64,000 nucleotides of DNA, taken from contig CAVYPR010000006.1 in assembly GCA_963770505.1 (NCBI GenBank), positions 1,147,058 through 1,211,057 of the forward strand, read 5' to 3'. The notes below the pieces were generated by a model. The model had not been told where the DNA came from. It ran no database searches and was given only the letters and a program-made list of their open reading frames with translations. The translations under genes were made by a program, and so were the position numbers. This document shows, piece after piece, positions 27,280 to 40,201 of the stretch. Positions within the stretch are counted from its first letter, which is position 1. Each line of letters starts with the position of its first letter. The DNA comes from CAVYPR01 sp963770505. Its GTDB lineage: Bacteria; Actinomycetota; Acidimicrobiia; Acidimicrobiales; RAAP-2.

Positions 27280-28062
27280 TCAGCTGCTCGGGGATTCAGA
27301 ATCGGTCGGCGCACGCGCCGCCTCGTCTGCGTCCTCGGAACCCACCCTGCGTTCCACCGACGCCTGATGGTCCCTCAGCACGGCTTGGGTTGCTGCCAGG
27401 GAGATCGGCTCGGGACGCGGACCCTCCCAGTCCAGGTACCAATGCCGAGTCATGGTGGCGAGCCACGAATCGTTGGCGGGAATGAGGGTGAAACGAGACA
27501 CCGTTCGCTGGTGCCCGACCTGGTCTGAGTAGAGCAGCTCCACGGTCACCGGCTGCTGGGAGGCGATCGCCTCGACGAGTGCGACACGCAGAGGGTCGTC
27601 GGGATGCCGCAGCGCTCCCTGCCAGAGGCCGACGTCGCCCCCGGGTACGTAGAGATCGCGCGATTGCAGATGGAACTCCTCCAGTGGGGCATGGGAGGGG
27701 AATTCGCCCGATATCGACATTCCGGGGCGGGCGGACCACCCCTGGCACACCGCCATCCCAGTCCCGACGTTCCTCAGGCTGATGGCCATGTAGACCACGT
27801 CATTGAGGTGTTCGACGACAGCTCTTCCTCCTGCCGCCCTCACCCACTGGCCGTCGAGGAACATGATCTTCTGTTGCGGATCGTCGGGTCGCGAGGGGGC
27901 GAGGAGCGGCCTGCGCTGTTCTTGGAGCGCAATCTCAGCGATTCGTGCCGAGCGGTTGGACGATCGCACGGCGGCGAAGGTGGCAGCGGCAAGCACGAGG
28001 GTTCCGGCGGCGGTGGCCAGCGACGAGATCGTCACCCAGGCGTCGCTTGCAGGTCCAACCAT
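27280..28062 (-). CDS. Hypothetical membrane-anchored protein
   Basis: 260 residues. A single N-terminal helix (ISSLATAAGTLVLAAATFAA) is followed by a basic segment (RSSNRSARIAEIALQEQRRP) and a cytoplasmic beta-rich domain with no motif I know (for example VYMAISLRNVGTGMAVCQGW and LATMTRHWYLDW). Such proteins are common and uncharacterised in actinobacteria; some sit near mobile or defence genes. Third-position G/C is clearly lower than in neighbours, so it could be a recent acquisition. It is divergent from csoR. Confidence 0.6.
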   Translation of the reverse strand: MVGPASDAWVTISSLATAAGTLVLAAATFAAVRSSNRSARIAEIALQEQRRPLLAPSRPDDPQQKIMFLDGQWVRAAGGRAVVEHLNDVVYMAISLRNVGTGMAVCQGWSARPGMSISGEFPSHAPLEEFHLQSRDLYVPGGDVGLWQGALRHPDDPLRVALVEAIASQQPVTVELLYSDQVGHQRTVSRFTLIPANDSWLATMTRHWYLDWEGPRPEPISLAATQAVLRDHQASVERRVGSEDADEAARAPTDSESPSS

Positions 28063-28246
28063 GAGCCTTCGTCATTTCCCCGTTCACGACCGGCAGGTCG
28101 GAACCGGGCCGGCTCGCACGCGGCTCCGGGCCAGGCCTCCCTGGGCGGTCTGGGTGGTGAACCTACCCGCGCCAGGGGAACGCATGCCGGGACGAGACGC
28201 CCAAGGACGCGTGCCCCCTTCGCGGGGGGACGGCAGTTTGCCCACA

Positions 28247-28263
28247 ATACCCTAGAGGGGTAT
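28247..28263 (+). promoter_or_regulatory. CsoR operator
   Basis: ATACCC-TAGAG-GGGTAT, an inverted repeat with the ACCC...GGGT core typical of copper-sensing CsoR operators. It ends 9 bases before the csoR ATG (28273), so it overlaps the promoter or start region and should give autoregulated, metal-induced expression of csoR and the permease. Confidence 0.8.
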
Positions 28264-28272
28264 GGTAAAGAG

Positions 28273-28575
28273 ATGACGACCACGCAGCAGTCCTCGCCCG
28301 GTTACTCCTCTGACAAAGAGGCCATCTTGAAGCGGTTCCGCCGCATCGAGGGCCAGATCCGAGGCCTCCAGCGGATGGTGGAAGAGGACCGCTACTGCAT
28401 CAGTGTGCTCGAACAGGTGTCGGCAGTTACCAGGGCGCTGCAGTCGGTGTCACTGGAGCTCCTCGACGACCACCTCGCGCACTGTGTACTTGACGCGGCG
28501 AAGGTCGGTGGCGAGGGCGCAACGCGCAAGATCGAAGAAGCCCAGGCCGCGATCGCGAGGTTGGTCAAGTCGTGA
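28273..28575 (+). CDS. csoR: CsoR-family metal-sensing repressor
   Basis: 100 residues, all-helical. RFRRIEGQIRGLQRMVEEDR is the family's helix 1 with DNA-contact residues; the copper ligands Cys-His-Cys are in DRYCISVLEQ and in LAHCVLDA (His-x3-Cys as HLAHC). Cu(I) binding releases it from the operator. The ligand set fits CsoR rather than RcnR or FrmR. The stop overlaps the permease start (GTGA), so both are translated together. Confidence 0.92.
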   Translation: MTTTQQSSPGYSSDKEAILKRFRRIEGQIRGLQRMVEEDRYCISVLEQVSAVTRALQSVSLELLDDHLAHCVLDAAKVGGEGATRKIEEAQAAIARLVKS

Positions 28576-29894
28576 TCTTCCTGGCCTCCGCGGCCGGGCC
28601 GGCAGGTGTCGGGCGCAGCCTGCGTGAGGCCTTCTTCATGTTCTGGGTGACCCTCTGGCCGCTCGTCCTGGGTTTCGGGCTCTCGGGTGCCGTCCAGGCC
28701 TTCGTCAGTCGTGAATCGACGCAGCGTGCGATGGGCGACCATCGTCCATCGGCGGTGGGTCGCGCCACCATCTACGGCATGGTCAGTTCCTCGTGCTCCT
28801 ATGCCGCATCGGCGATGTCGAAGTCCATGTTCGCCAAGGGCGCCGACTTCGTCTCGGCCAACGTCTTCCTGCTGGCGTCCACCAATCTGGTGGTTGAGCT
28901 GGGGATCGTCCTGGCGGTCCTGGTCGGCTGGCAGTTCGCCGTCAGCGAGTTTGTGGGCGGCGTGGTCATGATCGTCGTGTTCTCGTTGTTGGGAAGCCTG
29001 TGGCTGCGGGGAAAGCAGGTGGTCGCCGCCCGGGGGCACCTGGCGCGAGCGCTGGGTGGGGACGACCACGTGCACGGTCCTCACGAGGATCCCGTCCTCC
29101 AGCACCAGGGTTGGCGGGTGCGTCTGCGCTCCAAGGCCGGGTGGGCCGATGCCGCCACGTACACCATTTCCGACATCTCCATGCTCCGAAACGAGCTGGT
29201 CATCGGTTACCTGGTCGCGGGGGCCCTCAGCGTGCTGGTACCGGCGCACGCCTGGAACGCCTTGTTCTGGCACGGCCACGGGATCTGGACGGCGGTGGAG
29301 AACGTCATCGTCGGTCCCCTCATCGCCATCGTCAGCTTCGTCTGCTCAATCGGCAATGTGCCGCTGGCCGCGGCGCTGTGGAGTGGTGGCATCTCCTTCG
29401 GAGGCGTCATCTCGTTCATCTTCGCCGACCTGATCGCCCTGCCACTGCTGCTGATCTACCGGCGCTACTACGGCAGCAGGGTGATGCTCAGGATGCTCAC
29501 CCTGTTCTGGCTGTCGATGTCCCTGGCCGGACTGGCCACCGAGGGACTGTTCCGGGCGGCGGGACTGCTGCCCACGACCCGTCCGACCCAGGTCGTGGCG
29601 GCTGAGTTTCGGTGGAACTACACGACCGTGCTCAACATCGCGTTCCTGGGCGTCTTCGCCCTCTTGTACTGGACGTATCGCAATCGGGAACGGCTCGGGG
29701 GCGGGCGAGGTCTGGCCCTCGACCCGGTCTGCGGGATGCAGGTGGCGGCAACCGAAGCGTTGGCCTCCTCCCGGCCGACGGAGGTGCAGCCGTCGTTCTG
29801 TTCCGACCGCTGCCGGGCGACGTTCGAGAGAGATCCGCAGCGGTTCGGCGGCGAGGCTGCGCCGGCTGTCCCCGTCCCTTCCGGTCACAGCTGA
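28572..29894 (+). CDS. DUF318/ArsP-type metal permease fused to a YHS domain
   Basis: 440 residues, GTG start overlapping csoR by 4 bases. Eight to ten helices; family motifs are YGMVSSSCSYAASAMSKSMF (with the SCSYA), FLLASTNLVVELGIV and CSIGNVPLAAALWSGGISFG. This matches the SO_0444-type Cu/Zn efflux permeases. The last 60 residues form a YHS metal-binding domain (LDPVCGMQVA and FCSDRCRATFERDPQRF) as found on copper ATPases. A His-rich loop (DDHVHGPHEDPVLQHQ) lies in the middle. Control by CsoR suggests Cu(I) export. No CopA ATPase is in the window, so this may be the main exporter (inference). Confidence 0.88.
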   Translation: MIFLASAAGPAGVGRSLREAFFMFWVTLWPLVLGFGLSGAVQAFVSRESTQRAMGDHRPSAVGRATIYGMVSSSCSYAASAMSKSMFAKGADFVSANVFLLASTNLVVELGIVLAVLVGWQFAVSEFVGGVVMIVVFSLLGSLWLRGKQVVAARGHLARALGGDDHVHGPHEDPVLQHQGWRVRLRSKAGWADAATYTISDISMLRNELVIGYLVAGALSVLVPAHAWNALFWHGHGIWTAVENVIVGPLIAIVSFVCSIGNVPLAAALWSGGISFGGVISFIFADLIALPLLLIYRRYYGSRVMLRMLTLFWLSMSLAGLATEGLFRAAGLLPTTRPTQVVAAEFRWNYTTVLNIAFLGVFALLYWTYRNRERLGGGRGLALDPVCGMQVAATEALASSRPTEVQPSFCSDRCRATFERDPQRFGGEAAPAVPVPSGHS

Positions 29895-29911
29895 CGCCGG
29901 TCACCACCCTG

Positions 29912-29996
29912 CGGAGGGAGTGGGATTCGAACCCACGGGAGCCGAGGCCCCACGGCTTTTCAAGAGCCGCGCATTTGTCCGCTCTGCCATCCCTCC
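29912..29996 (-). tRNA. tRNA-Ser (anticodon TGA)
   Basis: The 7-bp acceptor stem GGAGGGA / TCCCTCC, TTCGAATCC-type T-loop and long variable arm of class II serine tRNAs are all present. The anticodon loop reads CTTGAAA, giving TGA (decodes UCN). The discriminator base is G and no CCA is encoded. 85 bases. It lies between the convergent permease and typA. Confidence 0.97.
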
Positions 29997-30099
29997 GGAC
30001 TCTGGCCGGTCGCCCGGCCACCAGAGGCTACCGACCCGCCCGGGCCCGGGCGCTCCTGTGCCCAGCCTCGGACCGGTCCGGCATTCCGTGAGGACAGGG

Positions 30100-31938
30100 C
30101 TACTCGTCGACCCGCGCTTTTCGGACCCTGCTGCGCTGCCGTCCGCGGACGGCTCCGTCGAGAGTCACCTTGCGCAGCCGCACCGCGCTGGGCGTCACCT
30201 CGACGCACTCGTCGTCACCGATGAACTCGAGCGCCTGCTCGAGCGAGAGGGAGAGGGGTGGGGTGAGGCGTTCCAACTCCTCGGCCGTCGAGGACCGGAC
30301 GTTGGTCAGCTTCCTCTCCTTGGTGGGGTTCACGTCCATCTCGTCGGCCCGGGCGTTCTCCCCGATCAACATCCCCTCGTAGACCTCGATGCCGGGTCCC
30401 ACGAGGAGCGTGCCACGGTCCTGCAGGTTCATCAGTGCGTGCGTGGTGGTGACTCCGAGCCGGTCTGCGACCATCGACCCGTTCCGCCGGGTCCGCAGTT
30501 CTCCCATCCAGGGTGCCCAACCGTCGAAGACGTGGTGGAGGACCCCCGTGCCCCTCGTCTCGGTCAGGAACTCGGTGCGGAACCCGACCAGGCCCCGGGC
30601 CGGCACCCGGTAATCGAGGCGGACCCAGCCGGTGCCGTGGTTGACCATCTCCACCATGGAGCCCTTTCGCAGGGCGAGGAGCTGGGTGACCACGCCCAGG
30701 TAGTCGTCGGGCACGTCGACCGCCACCCGTTCCATGGGCTCGTGCAGCGCTCCGTCGATGCGGCGGGTCACCACCTGAGGTTTGCCCACCGTCAGTTCGA
30801 AGCCCTCCCGTCGCATGGTCTCGACCAGCACGGCCAGCTGGAGCTCGCCGCGCCCTTGGACCTCCCAGGCGTCCGGGCGCTCGGTCGGGCTCACCCTGAG
30901 CGAGACGTTGCCGATGAGCTCGCTGTCGAGCCGGCTCTTCACCTGGCGGGCGGTCAACTTGGTGCCGTCCTTCCCAGCCAGAGGGGAGGTGTTGATGCCG
31001 ATGGTCATCGTCAGGCTGGGCTCGTCGACGGTGATCGCCGGCAGCGCCACCGGGTTCTCGGCGTCGGCCAGGGTCTCGCCGATGGTCACGTCGGCCATGC
31101 CGGCCACCGCGGCGATCTCGCCGGGCCCGGCGTCGTCGGCGGGCACCCGCTCGAGGGCCTCCGTCACGTAGAGCTCGGTCACCTTGGTCCGCTCGACCGT
31201 CCCGTCCAGCCGGCACCAGCCGACGGTGTCGCCCTTGCGGAGGCTCCCGTGCTGGATCCGGCAGATGGCGAGCCGGCCGACGTAGGGAGAGGCGTCGAGG
31301 TTGCAGACGAGGGCCTGCAGCGGCGCCGTCGGGTCGAATTCCGGAGGCGGGACGTGACGACAGATGGCTTCGAAGAGGGGGCCCAGGTCGGTTCCCGTGA
31401 TGTTGCGCTCGGTGGTGGCCCAGCCGGTGCGGGCGTTGGCGTAGAGGATCGGGAAGTCGATCTGGTGCTCGTCGGCGTCGAGGTCCAAGAAGAGCTCCTC
31501 CACCTCGTGCACCACCTCGTCGATGCGGGCGTCGGCCCGATCGACCTTGTTCACCACCAGTACCACGGGCAGACGGGCCTCCAGCGCCTTGCGCAGGACG
31601 AACCGGGTCTGGGGCAGTGGGCCTTCCGAGGCGTCGACCAGGAGCAGAACGCCGTCGACCATGGTCAGGCCCCGCTCCACCTCGCCGCCGAAGTCGGCAT
31701 GCCCCGGGGTGTCGACGATGTTGATCTTCACCCCCTGGTGCCGTACCGCCGTGTTCTTGGCCAGGATGGTGATGCCCTTCTCGCGCTCGAGGTCGCCGGA
31801 GTCGAGGACCCGATCCGTCAGTTCCTCATTGGCCCGGAAGGCGCCCGTCTGGCGGAGCATGGCGTCCACGAGGGTGGTCTTCCCGTGATCGACGTGGGCC
31901 ACGATCGCCACGTTCCTGATGTCGTCGCGGGTCTTCAT
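30100..31938 (-). CDS. typA: TypA/BipA translational GTPase
   Basis: 612 residues. Ribosome-associated GTPase of the EF-G family, active in stress and ribosome assembly. G-motifs: AHVDHGKTTLVDAMLRQTG (P-loop), GITILAKNTAV (switch I), VDTPGHADFGGEVER (switch II), VNKVDR-type VLVVNKVDRADARID. The C-terminal BipA-specific part is complete (KGSMVEMVNHGTGWVRLDY, NPTKERKLTNVRSS and LSLEQALEFIGDDECVEVTP). ATG start. Confidence 0.97.
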   Translation of the reverse strand: MKTRDDIRNVAIVAHVDHGKTTLVDAMLRQTGAFRANEELTDRVLDSGDLEREKGITILAKNTAVRHQGVKINIVDTPGHADFGGEVERGLTMVDGVLLLVDASEGPLPQTRFVLRKALEARLPVVLVVNKVDRADARIDEVVHEVEELFLDLDADEHQIDFPILYANARTGWATTERNITGTDLGPLFEAICRHVPPPEFDPTAPLQALVCNLDASPYVGRLAICRIQHGSLRKGDTVGWCRLDGTVERTKVTELYVTEALERVPADDAGPGEIAAVAGMADVTIGETLADAENPVALPAITVDEPSLTMTIGINTSPLAGKDGTKLTARQVKSRLDSELIGNVSLRVSPTERPDAWEVQGRGELQLAVLVETMRREGFELTVGKPQVVTRRIDGALHEPMERVAVDVPDDYLGVVTQLLALRKGSMVEMVNHGTGWVRLDYRVPARGLVGFRTEFLTETRGTGVLHHVFDGWAPWMGELRTRRNGSMVADRLGVTTTHALMNLQDRGTLLVGPGIEVYEGMLIGENARADEMDVNPTKERKLTNVRSSTAEELERLTPPLSLSLEQALEFIGDDECVEVTPSAVRLRKVTLDGAVRGRQRSRVRKARVDE

Positions 31939-32002
31939 GGGCCGAAGGTGAACCCTACTGCCACGGTCGCCTGCCCCCCGACGGCCTCTTTCGGTGCCGG
32001 CG

Positions 32003-32869
32003 TCAGGCGGCCCGGCCCGTGGCAGCAGCCTTGGCGCCGGACGTCCACCGGCCGGCGGCCGTCACGACGGAGCTGGCCGTCTCCTCGAGGAGGCCGAGGT
32101 CCACCGCCAGCACCAGGGCACGGCCGCACTCGGGCCACCACCCGACCACGCGGGCCGGGGGCGGCGCAGAGGGCCTGGCGACCACATCGACGAGGGCGCC
32201 CAGGGCGAGCTCGACCCGGCTCGACCGCCCCGGGTGGCCGGCCATCACGGTGAGGAGCGCCTGGCGTCCGCCAGGCGTCTCGATCCGCACGTCGCAGCGG
32301 CCCCGCAGCGCAACCCGGGCTCCCGGACAGTCCCACCATCGGTCGGGTGCGCCCACGGCCGGTGGCCGCGCCAGTCGATGCCACTCGACCGCCACCAAGA
32401 GCCTGGTGGCCCACGAGGTGGCCTCGGCCTCCGCGGCGGCCCGGGCCCCCTCGGCGATCTCCGAAAGCCAACGGGCGGGAGAGCCCCGACCCACCACGCC
32501 CGCTCGGGCCTCGGCGATCATGGAGGTGACGGTGGTCGTCACCGCCTCGGCCGGGTATTTGTCGCCGCCCTCCAGGCACCGGCGCACCGCCGCCAGCCCG
32601 ATCGATCGACGGGCGTTCCCCGGGGTCCAGGCAAACCGCTCGAGCCGGTCGGGAAGGCGGTTCTCGCGGGCCAGGGTGCGTAAGAGGTACGCGTCCACCC
32701 GAAGGTTGGGACCGCCGGCGGGCGAGGCGTCGACCAACGTCGCCTGCAGGCGATGGCGGAGGGCCTCGAGGTCGGGGGTCGTCGGTGGCGCCTCGGGCGG
32801 TGCCAGCAGCGCGTCGGTCAGGCAGGCGGCCCTCGGCAGGACGGCCGGGGGCAGGGTCGTGGGGATCAC
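32003..32869 (-). CDS. Uncharacterised actinobacterial protein, second gene of a pair
   Basis: 288 residues, GTG start overlapping the upstream gene's stop by 4 bases. The N-terminal part is helical (RVDAYLLRTLARENRLPDRL, RRSIGLAAVRRCLEGGDKYP); the C-terminal part looks like an alpha/beta core (WWDCPGARVALRGRCDVRI, then ALLTVMAGHPG and WWPECGRALVLAVD) with Asp after a Gly-Arg strand, reminiscent of but not clearly a PD-(D/E)XK fold. I do not recognise a family. It follows typA on the same strand after 64 bases and is tightly coupled to the next entry, so the two work together. Confidence 0.6.
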   Translation of the reverse strand: MIPTTLPPAVLPRAACLTDALLAPPEAPPTTPDLEALRHRLQATLVDASPAGGPNLRVDAYLLRTLARENRLPDRLERFAWTPGNARRSIGLAAVRRCLEGGDKYPAEAVTTTVTSMIAEARAGVVGRGSPARWLSEIAEGARAAAEAEATSWATRLLVAVEWHRLARPPAVGAPDRWWDCPGARVALRGRCDVRIETPGGRQALLTVMAGHPGRSSRVELALGALVDVVARPSAPPPARVVGWWPECGRALVLAVDLGLLEETASSVVTAAGRWTSGAKAAATGRAA

Positions 32870-33747
32870 GCCGCCACGGCCGGGTGCTCGCGCAGCTCGC
32901 GGGCCCCCGGGGCCTGAGGGAAGACCTCGACGGTGCGCCGAGCGGCCGCAAACAACAGGTCGTCGTCGACATCCTCGACGTCGACCTCCCCGGTGGCGGT
33001 GTAGTAGGTGGCCAACCGGAAGGGGGGAGCGCCGGCGCAGATCGTCTCCAGCAGGCCGAAGAAGTGGCGGTCCTCGGTGTGGTGGGCTCTGCGCTCACCG
33101 GTCCGCACGTCCACGAGGCACACCGACGCCCGATCGAGTGCCGGGGCGCCGAGCACGAGGTCGATGACGCCCGAGAGGACGATCCGGCCGCCGGCGACGG
33201 GAACGGTCCTGCGCTCGGCGGTCCTCGGTAGCCACGCCGGGGCGACCGCCGGCCAGGTGGTGACCAACACCTCGGCGTGGTCGACGATCTGCCCGAGGAG
33301 CGCCGCACGGTCGGCGGACGGGAGGCGGACGAGGAACTCGGAGATGCGGTCGGCCCGCCCGTTTGCCCCCACGGCCGCCAGCGCGTCCGCCACCGGGTCG
33401 TCGATGCGTCCGGTCGTCACCAGCTGCCGGAACAGGGCGCTCACGAGCACGGCACGGGCCAGCGGGATCGTCACGCCGGAGTCCGCAGCTCTGTGCCCGT
33501 AGGACAGCGTCCAGCGGTCGACCATGATCGGCTCTGCCCGGGGTCCCACGGTTCGCAGGGCATCGGCCGCTCCGTCCTCCAACCACTCGCGCAACCCCCC
33601 GGCCAGGCCCGGGTCGACCATCGGCCTCCGGTCGCCGTCGCCGCGGAGCCGTTCCAGCAGCTCGACCGGGGCGCTCGCCGCCGACACGAGGCGGGGCCCT
33701 CCTCGCCTAAGTCCTGCCGCTGGCGGAGGTGGTGGGGATCCGGGCAC
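32866..33747 (-). CDS. Uncharacterised protein with a PD-(D/E)XK-like core
   Basis: 293 residues from GTG 33747; a later GTG (in RLVSAASAPVELL) could be the start. Helical N-terminus with a conserved-looking MVDPGLAGGLREWLEDGA, then a RecB-like core: VVLSGVIDLVLGAP-type (RIVLSGVIDLVLGAPALD) followed by VCLVDVRTGERRAHHTEDRH. The pattern Gly-x-x-Asp ... Asp-Val-Arg-x-Gly resembles the PD-(D/E)XK nuclease signature with Lys replaced by Arg, so it may be an inactive or altered nuclease. PPFRLATYYTATGEVDVEDV is the expected last strand. First gene of the pair. Confidence 0.6.
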   Translation of the reverse strand: MPGSPPPPPAAGLRRGGPRLVSAASAPVELLERLRGDGDRRPMVDPGLAGGLREWLEDGAADALRTVGPRAEPIMVDRWTLSYGHRAADSGVTIPLARAVLVSALFRQLVTTGRIDDPVADALAAVGANGRADRISEFLVRLPSADRAALLGQIVDHAEVLVTTWPAVAPAWLPRTAERRTVPVAGGRIVLSGVIDLVLGAPALDRASVCLVDVRTGERRAHHTEDRHFFGLLETICAGAPPFRLATYYTATGEVDVEDVDDDLLFAAARRTVEVFPQAPGARELREHPAVAA

Positions 33748-33804
33748 ATCGTGAGCGTCGCACGAGGCTGTATCACCGCCAGCGGTGCTTTAGCCTTGCC
33801 TGCG

Positions 33805-34053
33805 ATGGTCTCCACGCCCCTTGCCGCCTCGACGGCCGTGGTCCAGGTCGGTGCCGACGTGGCCTTCTTCACCGTCTTCGGGCTGTTCGTGGTGGCCTTC
33901 GTGGTCCTGTCGGTGATCACCGTGCGCTGGGCCATCCGCCGAGACCGCAGCGGCCGCGACGAGTGGCTGGAAGGCCGGCAGGTGGTGCCCCCGACCGGCA
34001 ACGGACTGGGGTCGGCGGAGTCGAGAGGTCGGACGCCGGGAGCGCCGCGTTGA
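33805..34053 (+). CDS. Small membrane protein
   Basis: 82 residues, one helix (VAFFTVFGLFVVAFVVLSVI) followed by a basic, probably cytoplasmic tail (WAIRRDRSGRDEWLEGR). No family recognised. Its TGA overlaps the TTG start of the patatin gene by three bases, which makes it co-expressed with that lipase and argues that it is real. Confidence 0.65.
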   Translation: MVSTPLAASTAVVQVGADVAFFTVFGLFVVAFVVLSVITVRWAIRRDRSGRDEWLEGRQVVPPTGNGLGSAESRGRTPGAPR

Positions 34054-34958
34054 ACGGCACACCGTCGGTCCCGGACCGGGACCACCGATGGCGGGCCCGC
34101 CTCAACCACTGGCGGCATCACCGACCCGAAGGCTGGACTGCCTTCGTGCTCAGCGGCGGCGGCAGTCGTGGTGCGGCCCAGGTGGGCATGCTGGCAGAGT
34201 TGGTCGACCGCGGCATCAGGGCCGACCGCGTCTACGGCGCCTCGGTGGGCGCGATCAACGGCTCCGCCTACTGCGGGGACCCCACGGCCGCGGGGATGAA
34301 GAAGCTGGAGGATACCTGGCTGAACCTGACGGGGGAGCTCGTCTTCCCCCGGGGGAGGGCGCACGGCCCGTGGACCTTCGTCCAGCATCGCCCGGCGGTG
34401 CACTCCAACAGCGGCCTGCGCCGGATCGTGGCCGACGGGATCGACTTCGACCGGCTCGAGGAGGCGCAGATCCCCCTGGAGGTGGTCGCCGCATCTCTCA
34501 ACGACGGCCAGGAGAGGTGGCTGGACCGGGGGCCGGCGGTGGAGGCGGTGCTGGCCTCCGCGGCCATCCCGTCTCTATTCCCACCGGTCTCCATCGACGG
34601 TGAGACACTGATCGACGGGGGCGTGGTGAACAACGTGCCGATCATGCGGCCGATCGCCGCCGGGGCGACCCGCCTCTACGTGCTGCTCTGCGGGCCGGTG
34701 CACTACACCCCGCCGGTGCCCGAACGGCCGCTGGAAGCGATGTTGAACGCGCTGTTCCTGGCGGTGCACTCGCGCCTGACCCGGGAGCTGCCGCTGGTCC
34801 CTCCGGGCGTCGAGGTGGTCCTGTTCAGCATCGGGGAACCCCGGATCGCCGACTACCGGGATTTCTCGGGCTCCTCCGAGCTCATCGCCCTGGGGCGTTC
34901 CGCCGTGGCCTCGGTGCTCGACGGCGCCGAACTGCCGGTGGGCCCGGCCACGGGGTAG
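34050..34958 (+). CDS. Patatin-like phospholipase
   Basis: 302 residues, TTG start. Serine lipid acyl hydrolase with a Ser-Asp dyad: oxyanion loop VLSGGGSRGAAQVGML, nucleophile elbow VYGASVGAINGSAYCG (GxSxG), and the Asp in ETLIDGGVVNNVP (DGG). No signal peptide; it is expected to be cytoplasmic or membrane-associated. The family is the RssA/YjjU-type bacterial patatin. It is coupled to the small membrane protein upstream, which may anchor it (inference). Confidence 0.88.
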   Translation: MNGTPSVPDRDHRWRARLNHWRHHRPEGWTAFVLSGGGSRGAAQVGMLAELVDRGIRADRVYGASVGAINGSAYCGDPTAAGMKKLEDTWLNLTGELVFPRGRAHGPWTFVQHRPAVHSNSGLRRIVADGIDFDRLEEAQIPLEVVAASLNDGQERWLDRGPAVEAVLASAAIPSLFPPVSIDGETLIDGGVVNNVPIMRPIAAGATRLYVLLCGPVHYTPPVPERPLEAMLNALFLAVHSRLTRELPLVPPGVEVVLFSIGEPRIADYRDFSGSSELIALGRSAVASVLDGAELPVGPATG

Positions 34959-35015
34959 GGGGCGCCCTCGGACCGCGCCGGCGCGCCTGTCACCGCCGCC
35001 TGGTGGAATAGGGGG

Positions 35016-39375
<4,360 letters not shown>

Positions 39376-39379
39376 GTCG

Positions 39380-40201
39380 GTGACCGCCGGTGACCGACCG
39401 GGGGCCGCCGCCCGGCGGATCGACCTGAACGCCGACGTCGGCGAGACACCCGAACCGGGACCGGGCGGTGACCCTGCGGGCTCGGGACCGGCCGCACGGC
39501 TGCTGGCCCTGGTCACCACGGCCCATGTGGCCTGCGGGTTCCACGCCGGCGGCCCGACCGTCATGCGACGGACGGTGGCGGCCGCCGTCGCCAACGGGGT
39601 GGTGGTGGGCGCCCATCCCTCCTACGACGACCCCGAGGGATTCGGCCGCCGGCCGGTGGACCGGTCCCCCGGGCTGGTGGCCGACGACGTCGCCCGGCAG
39701 CTGGAGGCCCTGGGGGCCGTGACCCGCGAGGCCGGGACCGCCATCCGCTCGGTGAAGCCCCACGGCGCCCTCTACCACCGCATCGCCTCCGACGAGGACT
39801 GCGCCGTGGCGGTGGCCGACGTCGTGCGCGGGTGGGGGGCCGACCTGGTACTGGTCCTGCCGGCCCGGGCCCCGGCCCGCGCCGCGGTCGAGGCCCGCGG
39901 GGTGGCCGTCGTCGCCGAGGCCTTCTGCGACCGCGCCTACCTGCCCGACGGGACCCTGGCGCCGCGGTCGGAGCCGGGATCGCTCGTGCTCGACCCCGCC
40001 GAGGTGGCACGCCGGGCGGTGTCGCTGGCGACCGGCGGGGGGGTGAGGGCGGTGGACGGCAGCCGGCTGGTGCTCGACTGCGACACGCTCTGCATCCACG
40101 GCGACACCCCGGGCGCGCCGTCGCTCGGGGCCGCGGTGGGCCGGGCCCTGTCGGCGGCGGGGGTGGCCCTCGCCCCGTGCGCCGGCCCGGTGGCCGGTTG
40201 A
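39380..40201 (+). CDS. pxpA: 5-oxoprolinase subunit A (LamB/YcsF family)
   Basis: 273 residues, GTG start 4 bases after lhr. PxpA with PxpB and PxpC hydrolyses 5-oxoproline to glutamate using ATP. Signature: RIDLNADVGETPEP at the N-terminus, HVACGFHAGGPTVMRRTV, VGAHPSYDDPEGFGRR, SVKPHGALYHRI and DRAYLPDGTLAPR. The stop overlaps the start of the fused pxpB-pxpC by 4 bases. The complete A plus BC set is present. Confidence 0.93.
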   Translation: MTAGDRPGAAARRIDLNADVGETPEPGPGGDPAGSGPAARLLALVTTAHVACGFHAGGPTVMRRTVAAAVANGVVVGAHPSYDDPEGFGRRPVDRSPGLVADDVARQLEALGAVTREAGTAIRSVKPHGALYHRIASDEDCAVAVADVVRGWGADLVLVLPARAPARAAVEARGVAVVAEAFCDRAYLPDGTLAPRSEPGSLVLDPAEVARRAVSLATGGGVRAVDGSRLVLDCDTLCIHGDTPGAPSLGAAVGRALSAAGVALAPCAGPVAG

